Positions 9,643-24,416 of a DNA stretch of 64,000 nt are shown one piece after another (position 1 is the first letter of the stretch; every line of letters begins with the position of its first letter). A program made the translations under genes and the position numbers. The notes under the pieces are model-generated. The model was not told where the DNA came from, did not search any database, and saw only the letters and a list, made by a program, of their open reading frames with translations. The stretch is from Diphasiastrum complanatum (taxonomy: Eukaryota > Streptophyta > Lycopodiopsida > Lycopodiales > Lycopodiaceae), in the NCBI GenBank assembly GCA_029204225.1, contig CM055113.1:28747252-28811251 (forward strand), in the 5' to 3' direction.

Positions 9643-11085
9643 TATATTGCCAGCCCAATCACCGTCAACATAACCTTATAACCTAGGTAAAGCGTTTTGC
9701 TTCCTATACACCAAGCCAAGGTTAGGTGTGCCCTTCACGTACCTTAAGATCCTTTTCGTTGCTTTCCAATTATCCAAAATGGGTGATGACATAAATTGGC
9801 TAATCAAGCTCACAACATCTAGCAAATATCAAGATGAGTAGTCATAAGATAAAAAAAACTTCCAACTAGTTGACGAAATAGTGTAGCGTCAACTTGACCA
9901 CTACCATCAATATGGGACAACTTATTACCAGCTTCACATGGAGTGATGGAAGGTTTGCACTCTATCATGTGGAATCTCTCTAGAATATCATGAACATATT
10001 TGCTTTGACATAGCCTGATGTTGTTGCTATTCTGCCATACTTCGACCCCAAGCAATAATGCATAAGATCTAAATCTGCCATCTCAAATTGCTTGCACAAG
10101 TTGGCTTTGATGGAGTGAATGAGATTCTCATCATTGCCCGTGATAATTATATCATCAACATAAAACAAAACCAAGGCAATGCTATCATTGCTTATAAGAA
10201 CATAAAGATTTGGATCTAAACTTGTTCTCATAAACTCGTGAGAGAGAAAGTAATGATCAATACGTCCATACCATGCATGTGGCGCTTGCTTGAGACCGTA
10301 AAGTGCTTTGTGTAGCTTGCATACCCTATGTTCCTGTCTCTTTGCAACCAAGCCTTGTGGTTGGAGCATGTATACTTCCTCTTCTAGGTCACCATTCAAG
10401 AATGCAGATTTCACATTCATTTGGTGGATCTTCCACCCAAAATGAGGTGCTAAGGCAATGATTAGGCGTAGTGTAGTCCACTTAGCCACTAAAGCAAATG
10501 TCTCCTCATAGAAATCCCCTTGCTTTACTCATAGCCTTTTACCAGTAAGCATGCCTTATGCGTTGCGATCGTGCCATCCACATGAAACTTTGTTCTATAT
10601 ACCCATTTGTTGTCAATGGGTCCATAGATCAAACAACTCCCACATATCATGCATGTGGATTGATTCCATTTCCTCTTCCATTTCCCTTTGCCACTCTTTG
10701 AAATCCTTTGCCTCATCAAAGGTTGATGTCTCTCGACACTCCCGAATGTCGCTCATTAGGACATAGTTCACATGATAACGATCATGAGCTTTCCTTTCCC
10801 GCATTGATTTTCTCACTTCTTCCTACAAACTAGATTCAGATTGAATCATCTTCGCATCTTTCATTATCTCTTCATATCATTTTGGTACCTTAGATTTTGG
10901 TGACACATTTCTTGGTGAGTACGTGTCCCAAGGAGTGTCCAAGGATCGTCTCGTACTTCCAGCAAGTTTTTCCTTTGTTGCACCTAACTATCGGCCAATA
11001 CCTTCCCCTAGGCTCATGGATTGGTGGAGTTCTCTCATACTCATATTCTTGAGCCTATCCTCTTGTGCAACATCCTGAAGAAAAA
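9643..11085 (-). pseudogene. E3: minus-strand copia RT and RNase H start
   Basis: Reading leftward from about 10985: a linker with DPWTLLGTRT; EWQREMEEEMESIHMHDMWE, the segment before RT; then KSAFLNGDLEEEVYMLQPQG, LHKALYGLKQAPHAWYGRI and FYVDDIIITGNDE, which carries the RT catalytic YVDD motif. After a frame change come QSKYVHDILERFHMIECK, ILRYVKGTPNLGLVY and GYVDGDWAGN, the first RNase H aspartates. The frame then meets the end of E1 at 9642, so the rest of RNase H is missing. Several stops and frameshifts make it non-functional. The right edge near the next LTR is uncertain. Confidence 0.8.
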
Positions 11086-11602
11086 AACTAAGTCCCAACA
11101 AGCTCCTCTCCTCGGGTAGAGAGAGAATAGAGTAGTTGGTCTCGGGTAGAGAGAGAAGGAAATACAAGCAAAACTTGAGTGCTCTCAAATTGACTCAAAA
11201 AACTCACAAAGATTATGATTGGTAAAGAGAGTACATATAAAACTCGTGGAGATCCAAGCTTCAATCCTAGCCTCTCTGATCCTATTGGATGAGTGATGCA
11301 TCCATCTTACAATTCTATTGGACCCTTCATATGGATTTCTCAATTTTGATTGGACCCTTTGACTTTTGCCAACACTTTAACTTGATCACTCATCAAATTA
11401 CATCTACACAAGTGTCACAAGCCTAACTAGCTCGAGTTTGCATCACAATCTACTTTTGGCCAAATTGTGTCTCCCGGTTGAATTGACCATTTTGCCCTCT
11501 ATGCCAATTTTGGCCCTATCAAAGTCCTACACCGAGATGCTTGACATTAAAAAATTATCAAACCCCTAAAGCTAAGATAGATAACTTTTTGTAATTTTCA
11601 CA
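11086..11602 (-). repeat. E4 3' LTR
   Basis: The plus-strand right end is GTAATTTTCACA, followed by CTCCTCCCC, a purine tract in complement. The left limit is a guess. It holds two copies of CTCGGGTAGAGAGAGAA and several ATTGGACCC motifs; both recur in opposite orientation at 15845-16617, so the two are LTRs of one family. Confidence 0.6.
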
Positions 11603-12580
11603 CTCCTCCCCAAAAGATATCTAATCTAAAAAAGCATGGATCTTGGAATCATTCCAAGATTGGATCTATGTTTGATGAAGGAACTTTTGAGTAGTCACTT
11701 GGTGAGTAGATCGGCAATACAAGATGATGAATCAATATGATCTAAATGGATCTCTCCTCCAATAAGCTTCTTAGCCATCTTCCAGTGATGGATCTTTAAA
11801 TCTTGCATAGATTGGCTCAATTTGTGCACACAAGAGCTCAAGTCGGGCTAGTGATGGCAAGCCATATCAAGGAGCCAGTAAGACTCCTAAAAAGTGTGAT
11901 GTCCTCAAAGGATCTTTGAGTCACCTTTATTAGGATCTTCTACAATGTGCTCCATTGGTGTATCAATGCCCTTACAACTTTCCATATGAAATTTTTTTAA
12001 CATAGCAAGAGCATATCTAGATTGACAAATAAAAGCATAATCATCATGAAAGTCAATCTCTAGCTTAAGATATAGTGGATATCTCCTAGATCTTGCATCT
12101 TAAATTCTTTTCCAAGTGCTATTTTGGTCTCTTCAACCAATTTGATACAACTTCCACAAAGGATAATGTCATCTACATATATAGATGAGAAGAATAACAA
12201 TAGTACTAGCAACAAACTTGATATACATGGAAGGATCATAGTCACTAAGAGTGAATCCTAGTGAGATAACATAAGTGTTGAGACTTTCATACCAAGATCT
12301 TGGTGCTTGCTTGAGTCCATAAAGACTTTTGAAAAGCAAGCACACTTTTGATTCATCCTTGAGGTTGTTCCATATAAATTTCCTCTTCAAGATATCCATT
12401 GAGAAATGCATTGGAAAAATCCCCAATTGGAACACCTTCCACTTGAAATAGATAACAAGAGATATAAGAATCCTTATTGTCACCATCTCGCCACGGGGTG
12501 CAAAGGTCTCTTCATAATCAAGTCCATGGATTTAAGCAAATCCCTTGGCACATAATCTTGCCTTTTACTTGTTGATGGGG
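11603..12580 (-). pseudogene. E4: minus-strand copia RT with collapsed RNase H
   Basis: From about 12575 leftward the minus strand reads a broken RT start, YEETFAP then MVTIRILISL, followed by SLYGLKQAPRSWYESLNTY, YVDDIILCGSCIKL and LGKEFKMQDLGDIHYILS. Next come YAFICQSRYALAMLKKFHME and CKGIDTPMEHI. The frame then jumps, losing most of RNase H, to CIADLLTK and KHRSNLGMIPRSML, which match the last residues of E12 pol. The polypurine tract and LTR follow. At least three frameshifts are present. It is clearly a relative of E12 but dead. Confidence 0.78.
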
Positions 12581-12947
12581 ATTGACAAATTGCGAGTAGA
12601 TAATTGCAAGTTTTTTTGTCCATAAATCATAGATAGTCATGATTAAACAATAATAAAAAAAATACCATGATGCCCTTCACACTAAACCAAAAAATAATCT
12701 CTGCATTTAATAAACCATGGAGCATCGATTATACATTGGACAAGTATTTTATTGCAGAACACTTGTAGGAAAATGTATATAAAGTATCACAAAACATTCA
12801 TACCCAATATAAAAAGGTTAGGGTTTGGCCAGTAAAAAATTTAAAGTAAAATAATAAATCCAAATCATATTGCAAATAACATGTAAGTATCAAAGTTAGA
12901 AGTTGTTTAAACAAGCAACATCAATGCACATAATAATTAATGGTGGT

Positions 12948-13016
<69 letters not shown>

Positions 13017-13935
13017 TATATGGGAACTTTGACATATTTTATCATCCCACAAATTTAACAAGCCATGATTTTGGTTTTGTAGATGAAATGCCACTAGTGA
13101 TCATTTGATTCTTGCTCAATTCTTTAGTTTAATTTCTCCATTAACCAACCTCCTGAAAGCATGATCATGAATTCAAAAGAGGGTTGATTGTAGATCATCT
13201 GCTTGTGGATTATGGTCTCTGACCAAGAATGGCCCATGATAACTTTTTATAGCTATGTTGTAACATAAATAGACTTACAATTTTGCATCAATTTTGAGCA
13301 ATCAAGGTCTCTCAATAGGATAAACTAGAGTGGAAATAGGTTTGTTTGGATTTGGTTTATTGTTTTATTAGCTCAAAAGCCAAGATATATTATTTTCAAA
13401 ATTTTGGTCCCATATCAAAAAGCTTTGCTTGGAGCCTTGTGTACTTTCTAGCTCTTGATGAGATATATCTATTGATGTGGTCAAAGGCTAATTTGGGCTA
13501 GTACTTTTTGAGTTATAGATACACATGGGAGCACCTCCTTCATTTTTTAAATAGTCATTTGGGATTTTGTACAAATTTCTTATGTGCTTTGTGTTGAAAG
13601 TGGCAAAATTGTCAAAAAAACAGTTTAATTTTCAACTCGAGTGGTGCCAAGATTGGTTATTTTGTTTGAGGTATGTAGATTGATTAAATTCATGGAGATA
13701 TCGATTTGAGTGTTTTGAGAAAATATATTCCAAGAAATACTGGTTGGCATGATCAGTACTGTTTTGAGAAAAGAACTCGCAAAATGTCTAGACTCCTTGT
13801 TGATGGTTCCATCTTGATTGTACTTGATTCAAAATACCCACTTGGATCCAATGATGTGCGTGTTGGATGGAACTCACAAGTTCCCAAGTGGAGTCGGTGA
13901 TCAATGCATCATATTTTTGCTTCATGGCCTCACAT
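12581..13935. other. No recognised gene; contains (TA)n
   Basis: I see no conserved domain here. A plus frame at 13706-13900 has no family resemblance. The segment separates E4 from CACTA-1 and could be flanking genomic DNA. Confidence 0.45.
12952..13014. repeat. (TA)n microsatellite
   Basis: Pure alternating AT tract of about 63 bases. Confidence 0.95.
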
Positions 13936-13948
13936 CACTAGGCCAAAA
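13936..13948 (+). repeat. CACTA-1 terminal sequence
   Basis: CACTAGGCCAAAA directly precedes the subterminal repeat block. CACTA elements begin with CACTA followed by a short conserved TIR. The partner terminus is not in the window, so this rests on position and the subterminal repeats. Confidence 0.55.
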
Positions 13949-13957
13949 TGGGTGAAA

Positions 13958-14820
13958 AATGACGGCCAAAAATCGTCATTTAAGTCGGTTTTAATGATGG
14001 TTTTGAGGGTCATCATTTAATCCATGTCATTAAAACCAATGGTTGAAATGACGGACAAAAACCGTCATTTATGTTATCTTAAATGACGGCCAACAAAAAG
14101 TCGTCATTTATTTATTTTTAATCTAAAAAAATGATGACAAAATATCCTCATATAAACCATCTTAAATGACAGTCAAAAACCGTCATTTAAATCAACTTAA
14201 ATGACGACCATTAAAAACTGTCTTTTTTTTTTTTTTTGCCAAAATGGAGAATAAATGACGGCCAAAAATCGTCATTTAAATCAACTTAAATAATGGCCAT
14301 TGAAAGCCGTCCCTTTTATTTTGCCAAAACGAAAGATAAATGACGGCCAAAAACCGTCATTTAAATCAATTTAAATGACGGTCATTTAAAACCGTCCTTT
14401 TTATTTTGCCCAAACGGAAGGTAAATGACGGCCAAAAACCGTCATTTAAGTGGACTTTAATGATGGTCATTAAAAATCGTCTTTTTTATTTTGCCAAAAT
14501 GGAGAATATATGACGGCCCAAAACCATAATTTAAATCAATTTAATATGGCCATTATAAACCGTCCTTTTTATTTTGCGAAAACAAAGAAGAATAAATGAC
14601 GGCCAAAAATCGTCATTCAAATCAACTTAAATGATGGCCATTAGAAACCGTCCTTTTTTATTTTGCCAAAACGAAATATAAATGACGGCCAAAAACCGTC
14701 ATTTAAATCAATTTAAATGACGGCCATTAAAAACCGTCATTTTTATTTTGCCCAAACGAAAAGTAAATGACGGCCAAAAATCGTCATTTAAGTGGACTTT
14801 AATGACGGTCCTTAAAAACA
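13958..14820. repeat. CACTA-1 subterminal repeats, about 85-bp period
   Basis: The motif AAATGACGGCCAAAAACCGTCATTT, itself an inverted repeat, recurs about every 85 bases (14253, 14338, then near 14422, 14510, 14596, 14681 and 14766), separated by CCGTCCTTTTTATTTTGCC-type spacers. Subterminal repeats of this kind bind TNPA in En/Spm. The same AAATGACGGCC core occurs in CACTA-2. Confidence 0.8.
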
Positions 14821-15813
14821 TTGAAACTCATCAAATATAAAAAGAAATTATGTAAATAATGATCTCTTAAGACCCTTGTGATTTTACAATGAGAGTTTTT
14901 GGCCATGCAAATTGTAATCCAACAACTTCTGCTAATGTTTGGAATTCTTCATGTGGTTTTAGGAGTTCTTCCTTTGGTGATAATACTTCCTTCACCCATA
15001 AAAGATAAGAATCATCTCCAATGGAACTACAATGCCATGTGCTTTTAGGATCTTTACTCTCTAAAGTGCCACAGGCAACGACCTTTCTATTGATGTTCAG
15101 AATGTCTATTGTTGCACCAAGTGCAATGACCTAATTTCATCAACATGGATGTGTCATTCGATACAAGTATAGGTTTATCTTATAACGTAAATGAAACATT
15201 ATATTACTAAAGCAAGAAAATTTAAAAACAGAATGGAGCTTCATTCTTACCAAACAAATTAATATTTTGATCGTACTTATGTTATGAATACATAGGTTAA
15301 AAATCGTACTAATGTTATGAATAAATAGGTTAAAAATATTGACCTCTTTTCTAATTCGTCTTGCTCCTTATAGACGAGCATTCTTTTATTTTATTTTTAT
15401 TTGAACTCTCTCCTCATCTTGATTGGTTGTAGTCTTCTATTGGAATCACATATAAAATTAAACATGATAGTAAAACTGATCATTACATTTGAAATAATGA
15501 CACGCTGAAATTTCAAGACTACAAACTACCATTTATTGTACAAATAAAACATACCAGAGAAGTTTCAAGAAGCTCCCTGGTTTAAGATTAGTTTTTTTGC
15601 TGCAAAAATGACAGATTTACTCATTACAAGCATTAAAAATTTGTGACCTCAATGATGTAGGATGTGCGCCTCTCCTACTTTCAAGCGTAGGACTACTACA
15701 GACAAAAGAATCTTTGGCAGATACCTAAAATGATACAAAATAGTTTTCAAATCAAAATACAATTAACATTTTGTAACATTTAAACACATGATGACACACA
15801 CGAATAGAATATA

Positions 15814-15834
15814 TGTGTGTGTGTGTGTGTGTGT
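15814..15834. repeat. (GT)n microsatellite
   Basis: Short TG tract of about 21 bases just left of the inserted copia LTR. Confidence 0.85.
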
Positions 15835-15844
15835 AAGAGGCTAA

Positions 15845-16617
15845 ACACGTGCCAATTAGAGTGTAGACAAGTGTAAAGCTTTTGTTTGATGAATTCCAAG
15901 AGGTCCAATAGGATTTAGAGGTGGAACCTTGTGAGGTCCAATAGGAAATTGAGGTGTGCTTGAATATAGTCCAATAGAATTAAGAGGTGCATGGATCAAT
16001 GGTCCAATAGGATCAAGAGGTGACAAAGTATGGTCCAATCATAGTTAAGCATAGTGGTAGCTCGTTGATCTACTAGTATCATTGTACTCCTCATTTTGGA
16101 TCTGATTGATTTGGTGATTTCATGGATTTTGTGGGTTATTGAGTTTCTAGCTTTCTCTCTCTACCCGAGAGCTCATGATGGTTTTTCTCTCTCTACCCGA
16201 GGAGAGCAGCTTGTTTTTACTTAGATTATTTTTTGAACACTTCCCACACGTGTGAGTGAGAGTTGGAAGTGACTGAATGCATGTAGTAGTGTGTTTTTGC
16301 CATGGAATCAAAGATAGATCTTGAATCTCAATCTAGCCTTGATCTTGGTGCATCTACACACCTTAGGAGATCACAAGTACATGTAGTGGACAATCCACAC
16401 GTGTGAAATTCAACAACAAGAACCTTGTATGTAGAGAGAAAAAAGATTCTATAGGCACATGAACCTATCTCTTGATTGATGCAAACAATCTAGCTTGACA
16501 ATCTTAAGGCAAGACACACAAGCATGCATTCTGTCATCCAAATATTGGCATTAGCATTGAGAGGACACTTGATAAAAAATAGTAAGTATAAAGACTGTTG
16601 CTCTCATGTAGAGAGAG
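15845..16617 (+). repeat. E6 LTR fragment (same family as E4 LTR, opposite strand)
   Basis: It has repeated GGTCCAATAGGA motifs and two copies of CTCTCTCTACCCGAG(A/G), the complement of the motifs in 11086-11602. It also carries CACACGTGTG at 16245-16254 and 16396-16405. Both edges are indistinct. Confidence 0.5.
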
Positions 16618-17222
16618 AAGCGACAATTTTCAACAGTTGTATGATCCTGATACCCAACAAATCTTGTATAGCCGGGATATAGTCTTTATTAAGGATCAGT
16701 TCATCAACATCAAAGGCAAGGATATTGCTCCAGGAGAACCTTCATCACCTGCCATTGACACGACTGTCCGAGCTTCTAGCTCAGGCATGTCCATTGTTGA
16801 CCCACTTTTTGACAACAAATCAAACGAAGACGTTGCTGGTACCCAGCAACAAGTCCCAAGAGTGGTTCTTCAATCGAATCCTCCCACAAGATCAAGCCGA
16901 GTGTATACTCCTGAGTTTGCATGTCTCTTGATACAAGAACCGACAACACTCGAAGAGGCAGTCAGCCAACCAGACTCAGGCTCTGGAGAGAAGCTATGGA
17001 CAAAGAATATTCAGGCTTTGATCAAGAACCAGATGTGGTCACTAGTCGGAGCTCCTATTGGTTGCAATATCATTGATTGTAAATGGATCTTTAAGATCAA
17101 ATACAATGCCAACGGAACAATTGATTGAAGGAAGGCAAGACTGGTAGCACGATGATTCACTCTAATCCCCAACATCAACTACAACGAGACTTTCAGTCCA
17201 GTAGTGAAACATTCGTCTAAGA
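16618..17222 (+). pseudogene. E6: copia integrase tail and RT start fragment
   Basis: The frame opens with LYDPDTQQILYSRDIVFIKD, the integrase C-terminal SRDVxF motif. A linker (TRSSRVYTPEFACLL) and EEAVSQPDSGSGEKLW follow, then the RT N-terminus: NIIDCKWIFKIKYNANGTID. A stop at 17126-17128 sits where a related copy (E7) has RRKARLVARGFT, a CGA-to-TGA type change. A second stop follows and the match ends at about 17222. RT catalytic motifs are missing. Confidence 0.75.
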
Positions 17223-18284
<1,062 letters not shown>

Positions 18285-20555
18285 CTCTTGTTGTAGTTTT
18301 GTTCTTAACAATCATTTAACATAAGGAATATCATAAATGGCCAAATTAAAATTAGTTATACATTTCTAACAAGTTGAATCAACAAAATTTTGGGTATGCA
18401 TGCATACATGAGGCATTGGAGGCAGTGGTGTATTTTGGGTCATGCGAAGAATCTCGGCTTGCATTCGTATCAAACTATCTTGGAATTCTTTGATCCTTGA
18501 CTCCTCCTTTGCCTCCACTTTTGCCTCCACTTGTGAATCCAACCTTGCATCGACAAGTCTATCTACCTCTTCCAAGCTGACATAATTAGATCTATGCCTA
18601 CGATCAAGTAGCGCTGCACCAAGACCACATCTTGGAACATGTCCTCTATTTAATTTTCCAAAATAAGCATCTAGAGGAACGCTAGCCTCAACCCCGACGG
18701 TTTCATCCAAACACTAGCAATTGGAAGAACAAACGAAATGTTAGTTGAAAATTAGATATTGTTACATTGACCATATAGATAATTTTCTTTCAACGAACTT
18801 ACATACCTGTATTTTCTTCTTTGCAAATTCATTAAGCTCTCCATGATTTTTACTTCCTTTGAAAGTATGTGCACAAATGAAAAGCTCTATAGCTGATGGT
18901 TCTCGTCCTAACTCTTTTTCCTATGACAAAATTGAAGAAGAAGTCACATAATTATGACCCACGTGCAAACTTCTCATGAATTTTGCACGATTTGCACTGT
19001 TTCTTTCTCTCATCTTCTGTTGAAAGCCAAATGTACCAATCATAAAGTTAAATTATACAAAATATTTTTTTTATTTACATACATAAGTGAAATACAATAA
19101 TGTTTTTTCTTGAATACCTGGTGTTCTCTGGAGAATCGTAAATCTATTGAAATTTGAGCCACTTTTCTTGATCTTGCAACCAGCGAGGCTTACTTGGCTC
19201 TTCTCCCTTTGCATGTGCATCGGCTATAGTTTTAAAGACCTATAAATTCACATGTTTGATACAATTAGTTGATATGAACTGTAGATACAAATATGACTTT
19301 ATATTTTAGATGAAAATTTAATTATTGTTCATTGGTACATTAAAAAGACCATATAATTCTACTTATTTCTATAAGAAAGTACCTCATGCCGTAAATTACG
19401 AAAGATATGTGAGAATTTGTCTTTGAAATACTTGTCCACATATTTACACTTTTATGAAGCCTAGCACATGACAATACAAAAACATCAAAAATGACATTTT
19501 ATGCTTTAAATATATCATCTAAAAAAATAAAATAAAGCATGCACATTTTATATGAATTGTTTCACATGTTGTATACCTCGAGTCCTTGCTTTACAACATC
19601 AATTTCAACCTTTGGACAATTCTTGACATTAGATACTGTAAGGTCAACTCGAGATGATATTAGGTTTCTAAACCTCTATACAAATCTTTCTCGATGATCA
19701 CCTCTAGGTTGACCTCCATCTATGGTTTCCACAACAATTTGACCCTCTATTGTTTTTTCCTCTCTCACTGTTTTTCTTCTACATGCTCTTTTATCTATTT
19801 GTCTATATCTACAAGAGAGACAAGATTATCTACTGGTACGGGATTGATCGTCTCATGAGAGCCTATTGTACCTGCATAGATAAAAGAATACAATACATTT
19901 ATTGATTCATACGAAAATTTTGCAACCAATTTAACTGTGATAATATAGATTGCATGACATTCAAACCCTTCATGATTGAGCACCTCGTGGTGACGATGGT
20001 AGACTATTGGCCTCTCTTATTGCCTCGTCATCATCGCAATGACTCATAAAAAGAGGGTCATGATTATCTGGCACAGTAGGAATTACCATCTCATGAGAAC
20101 CAAAGATATCTGCATACATGAAAAATAAGAATATCATAATAAAATTTAGCAAAAGTGTCAAGTTATTAGGTAAAAAATTAAATACTTTATACAATACCTT
20201 GTGGTGGATGTGGAGGACCACAATCCTCTTCTATTGCCTCGTCATCAATATAACGACTTCTCCGGGTCGATACTCTTCTTCTGCATCTTCATTAGATGAA
20301 GCAGTGTCATATATAAGAGGCTTTGTCTCCTTCAAACAATTACGTCTAGGACGACCGATTTCCACATATGCAATAATTGTATTTATTCTCTCGCGATAGC
20401 TTTTTTCATTCAAGATTTCATACATTCTTGCAACCTCATTCAATTGTTCAGTAGAATTTGTTGCAATAATTGTATAAAACTCATTAAAAATTGATGAATA
20501 TGTCATTAGAAAAAAAAATTACAAATATCAAGTTCATACAACATCAAACATTAGG

Positions 20556-21017
<462 letters not shown>

Positions 21018-22149
21018 TGTTAGAAACGAAAAATAATCTCAAAGAGGTAAGACGAACACGAACGAGACACGAACTCGAACAAGAAATGAATGAGAAACGA
21101 ACTCGAACAAAAAATGTTCGTGTGCAGCGGAACGAGCTATACGACTCTCTCCAAAAGTATGACTACGCCTATCAGAAATGAACATAACGGTAGTGATGGG
21201 AATCACAGTCGTTCTTGATTATGTAGACAAACTTTAATAAATGAATGAAGCTCCAAAAAAATGGTTTGTCACAAATAGTAAGACAAACTATTCGTCGCGA
21301 ATGATTCGTGAAGAGCTAGACGGTGCTCGACTGATAATTAGTCGCGAACGATTAACAAAAGACAAGACCAAATGTTAGTCGTCTATTACTAGAAAGAACA
21401 AACTAGAAAGATTAGACAAAATGAATGATAAGCATAGCAATATTAACATAGATCTGAACACAAAACAAAGAACTGTATCAGATTAAGTATGTCATGTATA
21501 CATGTCAATAATGCGATAGAGCACAAGACAATAGCAGACGAAACCGCGTTGCTTACGAAGCTTATGCAATCTGTAAAGGAATAAAACTTATTGTTGACAA
21601 TCAAGAATTAATGCGCAAGGCATCTACTTCATCTCATTCACTCATAACTCATTAACCAGAATAACCTCGTTAAACTGAATACGCAAATGGTATCCAATAT
21701 ATATACATTATATTATAGGTGTGCAGATGTGAAAAGTACAGTGAATGTGCTATCTGTAAGAGATCGTGGCTGGCTGCAGTCGTTGTCCAGTCTATTAGCA
21801 CAGTTACATGGGGTGAGCGTGAAAAGGGTGCGACGTCAATCAGTGCTGAAGTGGCCATTGGTGATGACGATGCAAAAAGTGCATCACTCTTATGAATAGC
21901 CTTAGGATTAGATTTACAGGGTGCCTTTGCTTTTAGGGCACCTTTGGAATTCTGTAGGATAGAAATTTTTTTTTGCTTGTCACTATAACCTGTGTAAAAA
22001 CACAGTGTTGTGATTTTTTTGCCTTTTATTTGTCTGTGCAAATTTGCATGTAAATATGCAGGCTGCACGACAACATTAGTAAATATGCAGCATGAATGTA
22101 GGCAGATTAAAATGGGATTTAAGGAGAGTAGAAGTAATAAATCTAACAC
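21018..22149 (-). repeat. E7 3' LTR (probable limits)
   Basis: The plus-strand right end is AATAAATCTAACA, followed by CCCCCCTTAATC, a purine tract in complement, so the LTR begins TGTTAG on the element strand. The most likely left end is TGTTAG at 21018, giving matching TGTTAG/CTAACA termini. Another TGTTAG at about 21371 is an alternative. Confidence 0.5.
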
Positions 22150-23582
22150 CCCCCTTAATCTGGATCCGTGAATGCCTTGATATTCAGACTGAGCAATGCA
22201 CAAAATTTGTTGTGTGCATTAACACTGAGTGCTTTTGTGAAATGTCTGCAACCATGTCCTGCGTTTTGCAGTATGTTAAGCTCACCTCTCTGTCGAGAAC
22301 CTTGCCCCTGATGTAGTGATATTTGATCTCAATGTGCTTACTCCTAGAATGAAATCTAGGGTTGGCCGATAAGGCAATAGCACTTTGGTTATCACAAAAC
22401 AAAATTGTAGGGCTGTACTGACAAAGATTGATGTCTGACAGCAAATTCCTCAGCCAAAGTGCTTCCTGAATAGATTGAGAAGCAGCCATGTATTCTGCTT
22501 TAGTAGAAGAAAGTGCGATAGAGGTTTGCTTATGACTGTTCCACGAAATAGGACCGCCGTTGAAGAAGAATGTAAATCCAGATGTGGACTTACGATTGTC
22601 TGCATCTCCTCCCCAGCTTGCATTAGAATAACCACTGAGCTGATGAAGATTGTCATTGCTGACATCTCCATAGCAGATGCACTGGTCCATGGCAGCTCGA
22701 ATATACCTCATGACTCGAATAAGAGCCTTCCAATGAGTAATGCCAAGATTAGCCATGTATTGGCTGAGTGAGATAACAACAAAAGAGATATCTAGTCTTG
22801 TACAAACCATTGCGTACATGAGAGATCCTAGTATCGATCAATACAAATACTCTCTCATTTGCTCCTCTTCTTGGTTGGTCTGGGGACATTGGTCCTTTGA
22901 CAAATGCAGGCCTGGATCCATTTGTGAGTGAGCTAATTTGCAATTCACCAAATTGTTTCTGTTAATAACATTATGAAGATACCTTTGTTGAGTGATGTAA
23001 ATCAGTCAATTTGCTCTGTCTCTGTGGATTTGAATTCCCAGATAGAAGTGAGCTTCGCCCAGATCAGTCATGTCAAATTCTGATAACATCATCTGTTTCG
23101 AATCCTTAACCAGATTGGTATCGTTGATGAAAAACAACGTATCATCCACGTACAAGGTGATGATAATGAAAGATTGTTGCACTGACTTCGAATAAATGTT
23201 GCAATCAGCAATGCTTGGTTTGAATCCCTGTTCAATGAGGAATGTGTTGATCCTTTGAAACCAAGCCCTGGCAGACTGTTTCAAGCCGTACAATGTCTTG
23301 TGGAGTTTACAGACACAATTTTTCATGCCTTCAAGAACGTATCCTTCGGGTTGGATCATGTAGATATCTTCTTGTATAACTCCATTTAGATAGGCTGTTT
23401 GTACATCAAGTCGAGGTCGGCGGTTGCAGCATAAGACGAGAGCATTCAAATCGACGAATGGTTGATGACTGGACTAAAAGTCTCACTGTAGTCGACATTC
23501 GGCATCTGGTGAATCCTCGTGCTACCAGTCTAGCCTTCCTTCGATCAATTGCTCCGTTGGCATTATATTTGATCCTAAAGAT
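22150..23582 (-). pseudogene. E7: minus-strand copia RT and RNase H
   Basis: From 23582 leftward: RIKYNANGAIDRRKARLVAR, a stop-interrupted NVDYSETFSPV, then RLDVQTAYLNGVIQEDIYMI, KTLYGLKQSARAWFQRINTF, TLYVDDTLFFINDTN with the RT YVDD motif, and FDMTDLGEAHFYLGIQIHRD. A frame change leads to RNase H (22819-22184): GYSNASWGGDADNRKSTSGF, SLSSTKAEYMAASQ, FCDNQSAIALSANPRFHSRS and CKTQDMVADI. Asn replaces the usual Asp in YSDASW. A polypurine tract (complement 22150-22158) and LTR follow. The upstream half is cut by the LTR of E8 at 23583. Same family as E6. Dead. Confidence 0.82.
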
Positions 23583-24351
23583 TGTCAAAAATGGTGAACT
23601 CCTGCAACTTTGTTGCAGCACGAACAAGACACGAAGGTCGAACGAGAACAGTTCGCGATAGTCAACGTGTCTTTGACTCGAAGCACGAACGATTTGCGAA
23701 TCAATCGCGAATCGTAAACACACCTCCAAGACTGCAAAGCACAAAATGGATGCAGAACAAAGACTACGAAAAGAACGAAACAAACGAAGAGAAATCCTTC
23801 ATGCTGGCAGCTGGCAGCTCATCGGGCTTTATGCCCAGCTGAAATAAATAGCAACGACGAAGACTAACTAACTAGTTGATTAGCGTTAACTAGTCTTGTG
23901 ATTCTATGTTTAGCTATCTTGTAAACTTCACATAGTGGAGGTATAAACAGTCCTCTCTGGATCATAACTGTAAGAAGAGGGATAGTGAATACAGAGATCT
24001 ATAAGAAACAGAGAGGGACGTAATGAATAGAGTAAGAAAGCAAAAGTACCATAGTTGTGCATGAAAGTCTGCCAACGAGTAGAACACATCGAAAGAGCAG
24101 AGAGTCATTCTGCCAATGAGCGAGACACTGACGATCTCGCTCTAAAACCAGACTGAAAATATAGTCGCTCATGTATTTCTTGGCCTTGTGCTGTGTCTCT
24201 TGATTGCTAGAGTAAAATATGTTCTATGATGCGTAGTCGAGTGTTTGGGATCCCGTAAGAACTTTCACACAAAAAGAAAATTCAAAGACAGAAAATTGTT
24301 TGTGAATCAGAAGAGAGGACAAACACGAAACAAGAAAAAGCTTCTGCGACA
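23583..24351 (+). repeat. E8 5' LTR (769 bp)
   Basis: Starts TGTCA and ends TTCTGCGACA, immediately followed by the primer site. The first 200 bases match 30870-31072, and the LTRs at 62193-62556 and 62749-63424 belong to the same family. A TATAAACA box lies near 23940. Confidence 0.85.
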
Positions 24352-24363
24352 TGGTATCAGAGC
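24352..24363 (+). other. E8 primer-binding site
   Basis: TGGTATCAGAGC directly follows the LTR end; complementary to initiator-Met tRNA. Confidence 0.9.
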
Positions 24364-24416
24364 CTACTGATTATCACTACTGATATCCCAACAATGATTC
24401 TTCCAGGCAACACAAT

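Noticed and set aside
13706-13900. 64-codon plus frame
   Set aside because: No recognisable domain and no supporting context.
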